The translations under genes were made by a program, and so were the position numbers. The notes below the pieces were generated by a model, which was given only the letters and a program-made list of their open reading frames with translations, ran no database searches and was not told the DNA's origin. A stretch of DNA of 64,000 nucleotides from positions 992,001-1,056,000 of the forward strand of contig NZ_CP077094.1 of assembly GCF_014269025.2 (NCBI RefSeq). The letters are read 5' to 3'. How positions within the stretch are numbered: position 1 is the stretch's first letter; every line of letters begins with the position of its first letter. The DNA is from Pseudomonas promysalinigenes. Its GTDB lineage: Bacteria > Pseudomonadota > Gammaproteobacteria > Pseudomonadales > Pseudomonadaceae. Of the stretch, positions 18,765-25,584 are shown in pieces.

Positions 18765-18867
18765 GAGGATCCTCGGGTCGCTAGAGCAGGGAGACGCTCA
18801 AGAGTAATGGAAGAGTCTTGTCAGAAAAAAACTATCCGGTGGATAAATAGCTTACTAACGAATATAC

Positions 18868-18889
18868 TTACATTCACGGTTGTTTGTAA
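18868..18889. promoter_or_regulatory. TtgR operator between ttgA and ttgR
   Basis: TTACA (18868-18872) and TGTAA (18885-18889) bound a sequence that matches, as I recall it, the published TtgR operator (core CATTCACGGTTGTTTG). It lies between the divergent ttgA and ttgR starts, in an AT-rich promoter region with TATACTTA elements, so one site can silence both directions. Confidence 0.85.
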
Positions 18890-19017
18890 ATACTGCTGGT
18901 AGTACTTAGCTACTACCGTAGCCCCTGATTAGTTCATCCGTGAGGCACCCTGCAGAGGTGCCCTCGGCGGTTTACCCGTCTGCCAGTGCAGCCGGCCCCA
19001 GATGAGGTTGCACTGCC

Positions 19018-19650
19018 ATGGTCCGTCGAACCAAAGAAGAAGCCCAGGAAACCCGCGCCCAGATCATCGAAGCTGCGGAGAAGGCCTTCTACAAGCGCGG
19101 AATCGCGCGAACCACCCTGGCCGACATCGCCGAGCTGGCAGGTGTGACCCGAGGGGCGATCTACTGGCATTTCAACAACAAGGCGGAGCTTGTGCAGGCG
19201 CTGCTCGACAGCCTGCACGAAACCCATGACCACCTGGCGCGGGCCAGTGAAAGCGAAGACGAACTGGACCCGCTCGGCTGCATGCGCAAGCTGTTGCTGC
19301 AAGTACTCACCGAACTGGTGCTGGACGCCCGTACCCGACGTATCAATGAGATCCTGCATCACAAGTGCGAGTTCACCGACCAAATGTGTGAAATTCGCCA
19401 GCAGCGCCAAGGTGCGGTGCTGGATTGCCACGTAGGCATCAAGCTGGCCTTCGCCAACGCCGTGCGTCGTGGCCAGTTGCCTGGCGATCTGGATATCGAG
19501 CGCGCGGCCGTTGCCTTGTTCGCCTATATCGATGGGCTGATCGGGCGCTGGCTGCTGCTGCCGGACAGTTTCGATCTGTTGCGCGATGCGGAAAAATGGG
19601 TCGACACCGGGCTGGATATGCTGCGCTTGAGCCCGGCGCTGCGCAAATGA
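19018..19650 (+). CDS. ttgR: TtgR, TetR-family repressor of ttgABC
   Basis: A 210-residue TetR/AcrR-type repressor. The N-terminal HTH (residues ~12-57) includes [39 protein letters not shown] and the following [11 protein letters not shown]. The C-terminal domain is the drug-binding pocket; effectors known for the family member are flavonoids, chloramphenicol and similar antibiotics. It is divergent from ttgA and shares the operator. Length (210) matches TtgR as I know it. The start ATG follows GATGAGGTTGCACTGCC. Confidence 0.95.
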   Translation: MVRRTKEEAQETRAQIIEAAEKAFYKRGIARTTLADIAELAGVTRGAIYWHFNNKAELVQALLDSLHETHDHLARASESEDELDPLGCMRKLLLQVLTELVLDARTRRINEILHHKCEFTDQMCEIRQQRQGAVLDCHVGIKLAFANAVRRGQLPGDLDIERAAVALFAYIDGLIGRWLLLPDSFDLLRDAEKWVDTGLDMLRLSPALRK

Positions 19651-19716
19651 CACTTTGTTAAGGATTGTGAGGAAGTGTTTCCCGACTGTATTAACGGGGG
19701 ATTAACCCACGCACCT

Positions 19717-21168
19717 TCAGCGCCCACGCAACTGCCGATCAGGCAGGGCCAGTGCCGCCAGCAACCCCAGCAGCGCGATGCTCGCACTGCCCAGCAACAC
19801 ATGGCGGAACGTTGCCAGCAGCCGCGTTTGCGTATCAGGGTCCGCCTGCCCGGCCTTGAGGCTGCCTAGCAGCGGGTTACCCAGCAACTCGAAGCCATCA
19901 TGATGCAGCAGCGCCAGCAGCAGGCTGGACATGCACGCCACGCCCATGGCGCCTCCCAACGAACGGAATAGGTTGGTGGTGCTGGTGGCAACCCCGATAT
20001 CCCTGCTGTCCACGGCGCTCTGTGTACCCACCAGCGACGTCGGGAACTGCAGGCCACAGGCGATGCCAGTCAGCAGCATGAACAGACCGCCGAGCATGGC
20101 CGATTGTGGTGGGGTGATGGCCATTGCGCAGATCGCCACGGGCATCAGCAGTGCGCCGGCCAGAATCTGCGGTTTGAAGCGGCCGGTACGGCTGGTCATG
20201 CGACCACCGGTAAACGCGCCAATGGGCAGCCCCATTGCCAATGGCAACAGATGCAACGCGGCGCTATCGGCACCGGCGCCGGTGATGCCCTGAAAGCGCA
20301 GCGGCATCAACATGGTCAACGAAATCGACTGAAAACTGGCGCAGAAGATCACCGCCCAGCACAGCACCGCCACCCGGTTACCGAATAGGCCCATGGGCAG
20401 TAACGGTTCCGGGCAGCGGCGCTCGTGGCCAATGAACAACGCCAGGCCGAATACTGCGCAAGCGAACAAGGCCAGCACCGAGGGCGCGGTCCAGGGTTGG
20501 CCCTGGCCGACCAGGGTGATACCTAGCAGCAGGCTGCCCAGGCCAATAATCAATAGCACGGCGCCTAGATAGTCGACCCGAGCTTGGCGATGCTGCACCG
20601 GCATGCCAGCCAGGGCGCGATGGATCGCCCAAAGCGCCAATAGGCCCAGCGGCAGATTGATCCAGAACACCCAGCGCCAGGACAGGTATTCGGTCAGCCA
20701 GCCGCCGAGCACCGGTCCAGCTACGCTGGCCACGGCGTACATGCTGCTGAAGTAGCCTTGGTAGCGCCCACGCTCACGCGGCGGCACGAAATCACCAATG
20801 ATCGCCTGGCTCACCGACACCATGCCGCCGGCGCCTATGCCCTGCAGCACGCGCGCCATGACCAGTTGCGGCATGTTCTGGGCCAGGGCGCAGCCTATCG
20901 AGGCCAGGGTGAACAGGCTGATACCGGTGAGGATCATGCGCCGACGACCATAGAGGTCGCCGAGCTTGCCGTAGATGGGCACGGCAATGGTCATCGCCAC
21001 CATGTAGCCGGAGATGACCCAGGCCAACAAGCCGAAGTCGTCGAATTGAGCTGAGATCGCGGGCATCGAGACCGCGACGATGGTCTGGTCCAGGGCGCCG
21101 AGGAAAATCGCCAGCATCAAGGCAGTCAGCACGTTGCGCAGAACGGTCGGGGGCAGGGCGGCGGTCAC
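19717..21168 (-). CDS. DHA2-family MFS multidrug exporter (EmrB/QacA type)
   Basis: A 483-residue protein with about 14 predicted membrane helices, as in drug:H+ antiporter family 2. Motifs seen: MLAIFLGALDQTIVAVSMPAI in helix 1, YGKLGDLYGRRRMILTG in loop 2-3, and RVLQGIGAGGMVSVSQAII in helix 4 with antiporter-type glycines (VAGPVLGGWLTE) in helix 5. It probably exports cationic drugs or dyes. It is convergent with ttgR and separated by about 66 bp without a clear terminator. No regulator is adjacent on the other side, so its control is unknown; a palindrome covers its promoter. Confidence 0.9.
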   Translation of the reverse strand: MTAALPPTVLRNVLTALMLAIFLGALDQTIVAVSMPAISAQFDDFGLLAWVISGYMVAMTIAVPIYGKLGDLYGRRRMILTGISLFTLASIGCALAQNMPQLVMARVLQGIGAGGMVSVSQAIIGDFVPPRERGRYQGYFSSMYAVASVAGPVLGGWLTEYLSWRWVFWINLPLGLLALWAIHRALAGMPVQHRQARVDYLGAVLLIIGLGSLLLGITLVGQGQPWTAPSVLALFACAVFGLALFIGHERRCPEPLLPMGLFGNRVAVLCWAVIFCASFQSISLTMLMPLRFQGITGAGADSAALHLLPLAMGLPIGAFTGGRMTSRTGRFKPQILAGALLMPVAICAMAITPPQSAMLGGLFMLLTGIACGLQFPTSLVGTQSAVDSRDIGVATSTTNLFRSLGGAMGVACMSSLLLALLHHDGFELLGNPLLGSLKAGQADPDTQTRLLATFRHVLLGSASIALLGLLAALALPDRQLRGR

Positions 21169-21220
21169 GGGGGCACCTTGTGTTGTGAAGCAGCGCGAAT
21201 AGCCGGATTGTAACCTGAGT

Positions 21221-21234
21221 TAGGTAGCTTCCTA
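21221..21234 (-). promoter_or_regulatory. Palindrome over the DHA2 exporter promoter
   Basis: TAGGTAGCTTCCTA reads TAGG-N6-CCTA and sits at the -35 position relative to a minus-strand TACAAT (21207-21212). A repressor site is plausible; the regulator is unknown. Confidence 0.4.
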
Positions 21235-21339
21235 TGTACTATCTGCATCGCCTATGCAAGATCGGCATTGGCGCATTCATCCAGCGCTGCATGGCCGCGT
21301 GATATCGTTGGTATGCCACAGAGGCTGTAAGCCGCGGCC

Positions 21340-21356
21340 TGCACCAGGTTGGTGCA
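21340..21356 (+). promoter_or_regulatory. Perfect inverted repeat TGCACCA-GGT-TGGTGCA
   Basis: Two 7-bp arms with a 3-bp spacer lie 165 bp before the oxaloacetate decarboxylase start. The form fits a dimeric regulator's operator; the protein is unknown. Confidence 0.4.
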
Positions 21357-21521
21357 GCAATTTGCCGCAGTGTTCGCAAGCCGCTGTCTCCACACCTTTT
21401 ATTCCTCTGCCTGCATGTCGAGCATAACCGCCCAGATGGCGACGGTTGGAACAGGGCAGGTAGACCCGATTCAGGGGTCGGTAGCAACCGTTCAATTTCT
21501 ACAGATATAAGCGGAGTGATC

Positions 21522-22391
21522 ATGCCCAAGGCTTCCCACCAAGATCTGCGTTTTGCCTTCCGCGAGCTGCTCGCTTCAGGTTCCTGCTACCACACCGCTT
21601 CGGTGTTCGACCCGATGTCGGCACGTATCGCTGCCGACCTGGGTTTCGAAGTCGGCATCCTCGGTGGTTCGGTGGCCTCTTTGCAGGTGCTGGCCGCACC
21701 TGACTTTGCCTTAATCACCTTGAGTGAGTTCGTCGAGCAGGCCACGCGCATTGGCCGAGTGGCACAATTGCCGGTGCTCGCCGATGCCGACCACGGTTAT
21801 GGCAATGCGCTCAATGTGATGCGCACGGTGGTAGAGCTCGAGCGCGCTGGCGTGGCTGCGCTGACCATTGAAGACACCCTCTTGCCCGCCCAGTTCGGGC
21901 GTAAGTCCACCGATCTGATTTCGGTTGAAGAAGGCGTGGGCAAGATTCGCGCGGCACTGGAGGCGCGTGTCGACTCGTCGCTGTCGATCATCGCCCGCAC
22001 CAACGCAGGCGTGCTCAGCACCGAGGAAATCATTGTCCGCACTCAGAGCTACCAGAAGGCGGGTGCCGATGGCATCTGCATGGTCGGGGTGAAGGATTTC
22101 GAGCACCTGGAGCAGATTGCCGAGCACCTTAGCGTGCCGTTGATGCTGGTGACTTACGCTAACCCCAACCTGCGTGACGATGAACGCCTGGCGCGACTGG
22201 GGGTGCGGATCGTGGTAGATGGCCATGCCGCCTACTTCGCAGCGATCAAGGCGACCTACGACTGCCTGCGCCTGCAGCGCGGTCAACAGAACAAGTCCGA
22301 AAACCTCAACGCTACCGAGCTTTCGCATACCTATACCCAGCCCGAGGACTACATCCGTTGGGCCAAGGAGTACATGAGCGTCGAGGAGTGA
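21522..22391 (+). CDS. Oxaloacetate decarboxylase, isocitrate lyase/PEP mutase superfamily
   Basis: A 289-residue TIM-barrel enzyme. It was once annotated as carboxyvinyl-carboxyphosphonate phosphorylmutase, but the P. aeruginosa relative PA4872 was shown to decarboxylate oxaloacetate. Metal-site blocks are visible: [18 protein letters not shown] (residues ~88-105), [17 protein letters not shown] and IIARTNAG. The catalytic cysteine of lyases (KKCGH motif) is absent, as in the decarboxylase branch. Start chosen at the ATG at 21522, five bases after GGAG, rather than the GTG at 21516 that lies inside the ribosome-binding site. It stands alone. Confidence 0.88.
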   Translation: MPKASHQDLRFAFRELLASGSCYHTASVFDPMSARIAADLGFEVGILGGSVASLQVLAAPDFALITLSEFVEQATRIGRVAQLPVLADADHGYGNALNVMRTVVELERAGVAALTIEDTLLPAQFGRKSTDLISVEEGVGKIRAALEARVDSSLSIIARTNAGVLSTEEIIVRTQSYQKAGADGICMVGVKDFEHLEQIAEHLSVPLMLVTYANPNLRDDERLARLGVRIVVDGHAAYFAAIKATYDCLRLQRGQQNKSENLNATELSHTYTQPEDYIRWAKEYMSVEE

Positions 22392-22410
22392 TCGGCGTGG
22401 TGTCGCTCAG

Positions 22411-22584
22411 CTAACGCACGGCACTCAAGGTTGCGGTATGGGGCACGCAGTGCTCCTGCTCGCAACGGTGCGCTGCACTGGGCTGGCTGCGTAACAGCTC
22501 GGCGCGCCAACAGGCCGAACCGTACAACGCGGCGACAGCGATCAAGGCCATGGTCATGGCGACTCGTTTGGATTTGATGCCCAT
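22411..22584 (-). CDS. Small secreted or membrane-anchored cysteine-containing protein
   Basis: A 57-residue peptide starting at the ATG at 22584 with AGGAGG eight bases upstream, an unusually strong ribosome-binding site for so short a gene. Residues ~8-24 form a hydrophobic segment (VAMTMALIAVAALYGSA) after a basic start (MGIKSKR): a signal peptide or a membrane anchor. The rest holds three cysteines (in SACW, HRCEQ and EHCVP) and several histidines, which could bind metal or form a disulfide. The lipobox is imperfect. I know no function. Confidence 0.65.
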   Translation of the reverse strand: MGIKSKRVAMTMALIAVAALYGSACWRAELLRSQPSAAHRCEQEHCVPHTATLSAVR

Positions 22585-22630
22585 GTAACGCACCTCCTGT
22601 TTGGCGCGACACTGACACCTTCAAGCATAG

Positions 22631-23539
22631 TCAATACAGATCGCTGTCCCATGGCGGTTCGTCCTTGAACCGGTGCGCCAGGAAATCCAGCATGCTGCGC
22701 AACGTGGCAGGCATGTGCTTGCGGGAGGTGTAGACCGCATTCAGGTTCAACGCCTGTGGCTTAGCCTCGGGGATCAGGCGCAGCAATGCGCCGCTGCGCA
22801 GGGCATCGGCTGCCTGGTAGGTCGGCAGCATGGCAATGCCAGCGCCGGCCAGAGCCGCCCCCTGCAATGTCATGCTCTCGTTGGCGCTGATATTGCCTTG
22901 CACCGGGACGGCGACCTGTTGTCCGTCTACCTCGAAATGCCAAAGGCTGTGGCCGAAATAGGCGTGGGTCAGGCAATTATGCTGGCTCAGTTGCTCGACC
23001 CGCAGCGGCGTGCCGTGCTCACGCAGGTAGGCTGGTGCTGCGCAGATGACCGAGCGGCACAGGGTCAAGCGCCTGGCGATCAAGTTCGGATCCAGGTCAT
23101 TGCTGGTGCGGATCGCCAGGTCAATGCGCTCATCCACCAGGTTGACCGTGCGATCGAGCATCTGCAGCTCGACCTTTACTGCAGGGTAGCGCCGCACGTA
23201 GTCAGCGATTGCCGGTGCCAACTGGGCCTGGCCAAACGAAGTACTGACGCTGATGCGCAGTGCGCCCCTGGGCGCATCGTTGGGTTGTTGCACGGCAGCT
23301 TGAAGGTCGCCGGCCAGCTCCAGCAACTGACGGCAGCGGGGCAGGGTCTGTTCACCGGCGGCCGTGAGGCTGAGTTTGCGGGTAGTGCGCTGCATCAAGC
23401 GTGCGCCTACCCAGTGCTCAAGCTCGGCCAGGTAGCGCGATACCACCGGTCGCGACAGCTGCAGGTGATCTGCTGCGGCGGACTGGCTACCCAAGTCGAC
23501 GACGGTGACGAAAACGCGCATGGCGTTGAGACGGTCCAT
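22631..23539 (-). CDS. LysR-family regulator, divergent from the MBL-fold gene
   Basis: A 302-residue LysR protein. The winged HTH is at residues 1-60 (MDRLNAMRVFVTVVDLGSQS, then AADHLQLSRPVVSRYLAELE), followed by the substrate-binding domain (residues ~90-295) with typical blocks such as GALRISVSTSFGQ and DLDPNLIARRL. It belongs to the group with HTH start MDRLNAMRVFV common in Pseudomonas. It is divergent from the gene at 23643, with a 103-bp gap carrying a perfect inverted repeat, so it probably controls that gene and itself. The effector is unknown. Confidence 0.9.
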   Translation of the reverse strand: MDRLNAMRVFVTVVDLGSQSAAADHLQLSRPVVSRYLAELEHWVGARLMQRTTRKLSLTAAGEQTLPRCRQLLELAGDLQAAVQQPNDAPRGALRISVSTSFGQAQLAPAIADYVRRYPAVKVELQMLDRTVNLVDERIDLAIRTSNDLDPNLIARRLTLCRSVICAAPAYLREHGTPLRVEQLSQHNCLTHAYFGHSLWHFEVDGQQVAVPVQGNISANESMTLQGAALAGAGIAMLPTYQAADALRSGALLRLIPEAKPQALNLNAVYTSRKHMPATLRSMLDFLAHRFKDEPPWDSDLY

Positions 23540-23543
23540 GATT

Positions 23544-23576
23544 TGCTCGATTTCAGAAACAAACTATGTTCGAGCA
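23544..23576. promoter_or_regulatory. Inverted repeat TGCTCGA-N19-TCGAGCA, LysR operator candidate
   Basis: Perfect 7-bp arms (23544-23550 and 23570-23576) in the divergent promoter between the LysR gene and the MBL-fold gene. Confidence 0.5.
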
Positions 23577-23642
23577 TCGCATTTTTTGTGATGGTTTGGG
23601 CAACTAAGCTGGCAGCCATCTTTCCTATCACAGGGCTTATCG

Positions 23643-24518
23643 ATGTCGTTGCTTACACCTTTGCGTGGCCTTTTACTGGCATGTGTTGCCTTGGCCGGCC
23701 CCGCGCTTGCCGCAGCGCCTTTGCACCTGGAGGTCTACAACCCAGGCGAACAGGCAATCTTTCCGGTCAGTTCGGTGATCGTGAGTGGAGACCAAGACGC
23801 CATCCTCATCGATGCTCAATTCGGCAAGGCTCAGGCCGAACAACTGGTGCAGCGCCTGCGTGCCAGCGGCAAGCGCCTGACCACTATCTATATCAGCCAT
23901 GGCGACCCGGATTACTACTTCGGCCTGGATACCGTGACCCGTGCCTTCCCCAAGGCCAAGGTGTTGGCCTCGGCAGCAACGCTGGCTCACATCCGCCAGA
24001 CCATGGATGCCAAGCTTGCGTATTGGGGGCCGCTAATGGGTGCCGATAAACCGGCGCAGCTGGTGTTGCCCCAGGCACTCAAGGGCCAGCACCTGATGCT
24101 CGAAGGCCGAGCGCTGGAGGTCGTGGGGCTGGACGGGCCGCAGCCTGAGCGCAGCTTTGTCTGGATTCCCTCGATCAAGGCAGTGGTTGGCGGTGTCGTG
24201 GTTTCGCAGAACATCCATGTGTGGATGGCTGACACCCAGACAGCCAAGTCCCATGCTGATTGGCTTGGTACGCTGGCCAGGATCCAGGCCTTGGCACCTC
24301 GTACGGTTGTGCCGGGGCACTACCTGGGCCAGAGCAACCACTCCCTCGACGCAGTGCGTTTTACGGCCGATTACATTCGTGCCTTCGATGCCGAAACCAG
24401 CGAAGCGACAAACAGTGGCGCCCTCATCCAAGCGATGAAGCAACGCTACCCCAAGCTTGCCGATGAAAGTTCGCTGGAACTCAGCGCCAAGGTCGCCAAA
24501 GGTGAAATGAAGTGGTGA
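23643..24518 (+). CDS. Exported MBL-fold protein with an altered metal motif
   Basis: A 291-residue protein with a signal peptide (MSLLTPLRGLLLACVALAGPALA, cleavage near residue 23-25) and a metallo-beta-lactamase fold: strand block VSSVIVSGDQDAILIDAQFGK, then YISHGDPDYYFGLD (residues 84-96), and a C-terminal VVPGHYLGQ (H226). The usual HxHxDH metal motif reads H86-G-D88-P-D90-Y91, so the second and fourth ligands are Asp and Tyr in place of His. Mononuclear binding or loss of hydrolase activity is possible. It is divergent from a LysR gene that probably regulates it. Its substrate is unknown. Confidence 0.8.
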   Translation: MSLLTPLRGLLLACVALAGPALAAAPLHLEVYNPGEQAIFPVSSVIVSGDQDAILIDAQFGKAQAEQLVQRLRASGKRLTTIYISHGDPDYYFGLDTVTRAFPKAKVLASAATLAHIRQTMDAKLAYWGPLMGADKPAQLVLPQALKGQHLMLEGRALEVVGLDGPQPERSFVWIPSIKAVVGGVVVSQNIHVWMADTQTAKSHADWLGTLARIQALAPRTVVPGHYLGQSNHSLDAVRFTADYIRAFDAETSEATNSGALIQAMKQRYPKLADESSLELSAKVAKGEMKW

Positions 24519-24597
24519 TTGCGCGCCGCTCAGGCGCGTGCCGATGGGCAGGGGCGCAGTGACCCAGGCCAGCCAAAGTTGTTAATCCGCCTGCCGC

Positions 24598-25473
24598 TCA
24601 TGGGCTGGCCTGCTGCTCCAGCCAGTCCATGAGTTCTACCAGCCCCGGCGGCAGGCTCTTGGCCTGGCTCGCCAGGTAATACCCTTTGCCGGTACGCACC
24701 TTGAGCGGGAACGGCATGCACAGCCTGCCGCTACGCAAGTCATCGCCGATCAGCGCCCAGTCGCCGATCGCCACACCTGTGCCTTGCGAGGCCATGGCCA
24801 TCGCCATGTCCAGCGTTTCAAAATGCTGCTTGCGCCCCGGGTTGTGCAGGTCCACCCCCGCAGCGTGAAGCCATAGCCGCCAGTCATGTTCATCTCGGGA
24901 GGGGTGCAGCAACATATGCTGCGCCAAGTCCCGGACCTCTCGCAGCGCAACTGGCCCCTGCAGCAGCGATGGCGCGCAGACAGGCGTCAGTTGTTCGTCG
25001 AACAGCTTGCGCACTCGCAGCCCATGGTTGGGTGCATCGCCATAGACCACAGCCGCATCGAAACCTTCACGGCGAAAGTCCACCCCATGCTGCACTGTGG
25101 TGGTCAGCTCCACTGGCACATCAGGCCTCAGCGCCTGCCACTCCATCAGCCGTGGCAGCAGCCAGCGCATCACGCAGGTTGGGGCCTTGAGCTGCAAGGT
25201 GGCATTGCGCCCGCCAACCTCGCGCACGCCCTGTTCGATCAGGCCAAAGACCTGTTGTACCCGAGGCAACCAATCCTGGCCCTCGCGGGTCAGGCTCAGG
25301 CCGCGGGCCTGGCGCTGAAACAAGGCATAACCCAGATGTTCTTCGAGCCCGGCAATCTGACGGCTGACGGCGCCCTGGGTGATGTGAAGCTGCTGTGCAG
25401 CGCGGGTGAAATTGCAATGCTGCGCCGTGACCAGAAAGGTGTAAAGCGCTGGCAGGGGAGGTAGGCGTTTCAT
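24598..25473 (-). CDS. GcvA-like LysR regulator, divergent from the ThDP enzyme
   Basis: A 291-residue LysR protein starting at the ATG at 25473 (MKRLPPLPALYTF); the much longer frame upstream is not real because it runs over the divergent gene. HTH residues ~5-65: FLVTAQHCNFTRAAQQLHI then TQGAVSRQIAGLEEHLG, the GcvA/AmpR-like pattern. The effector domain follows. A perfect inverted repeat AGCCATGT-N7-ACATGGCT lies just upstream of its start, in the shared 111-bp promoter region with the acetolactate-synthase-like gene. It probably activates or represses that gene. Confidence 0.9.
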   Translation of the reverse strand: MKRLPPLPALYTFLVTAQHCNFTRAAQQLHITQGAVSRQIAGLEEHLGYALFQRQARGLSLTREGQDWLPRVQQVFGLIEQGVREVGGRNATLQLKAPTCVMRWLLPRLMEWQALRPDVPVELTTTVQHGVDFRREGFDAAVVYGDAPNHGLRVRKLFDEQLTPVCAPSLLQGPVALREVRDLAQHMLLHPSRDEHDWRLWLHAAGVDLHNPGRKQHFETLDMAMAMASQGTGVAIGDWALIGDDLRSGRLCMPFPLKVRTGKGYYLASQAKSLPPGLVELMDWLEQQASP

Positions 25474-25480
25474 CGCGCTG

Positions 25481-25503
25481 AGCCATGTGTTCAGGACATG
25501 GCT
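25481..25503. promoter_or_regulatory. Inverted repeat in the LysR/ThDP-enzyme divergent promoter
   Basis: AGCCATGT (25481-25488) and ACATGGCT (25496-25503) are perfect 8-bp arms with a 7-bp spacer; a third half-site AGCCATGG lies at 25532-25539. Placement fits a LysR binding region. Confidence 0.5.
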
Positions 25504-25584
25504 AGTATGTGTTTTTTTGCCTTGTGGCGGTAGCCATGGGTTAGGTCCAATGGCGCATATTCCAACACTATTCTGGGTGACCCC

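Larger units (their letters stand above)
21169..21521. other. 353-bp divergent intergenic region
   Basis: This region lies between the DHA2 exporter (minus) and the oxaloacetate decarboxylase (plus). It holds a minus-strand -10-like TACAAT (21207-21212), a palindrome TAGGTAGCTTCCTA (21221-21234) and a second perfect inverted repeat (21340-21356). No convincing ORF is seen. Confidence 0.5.
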
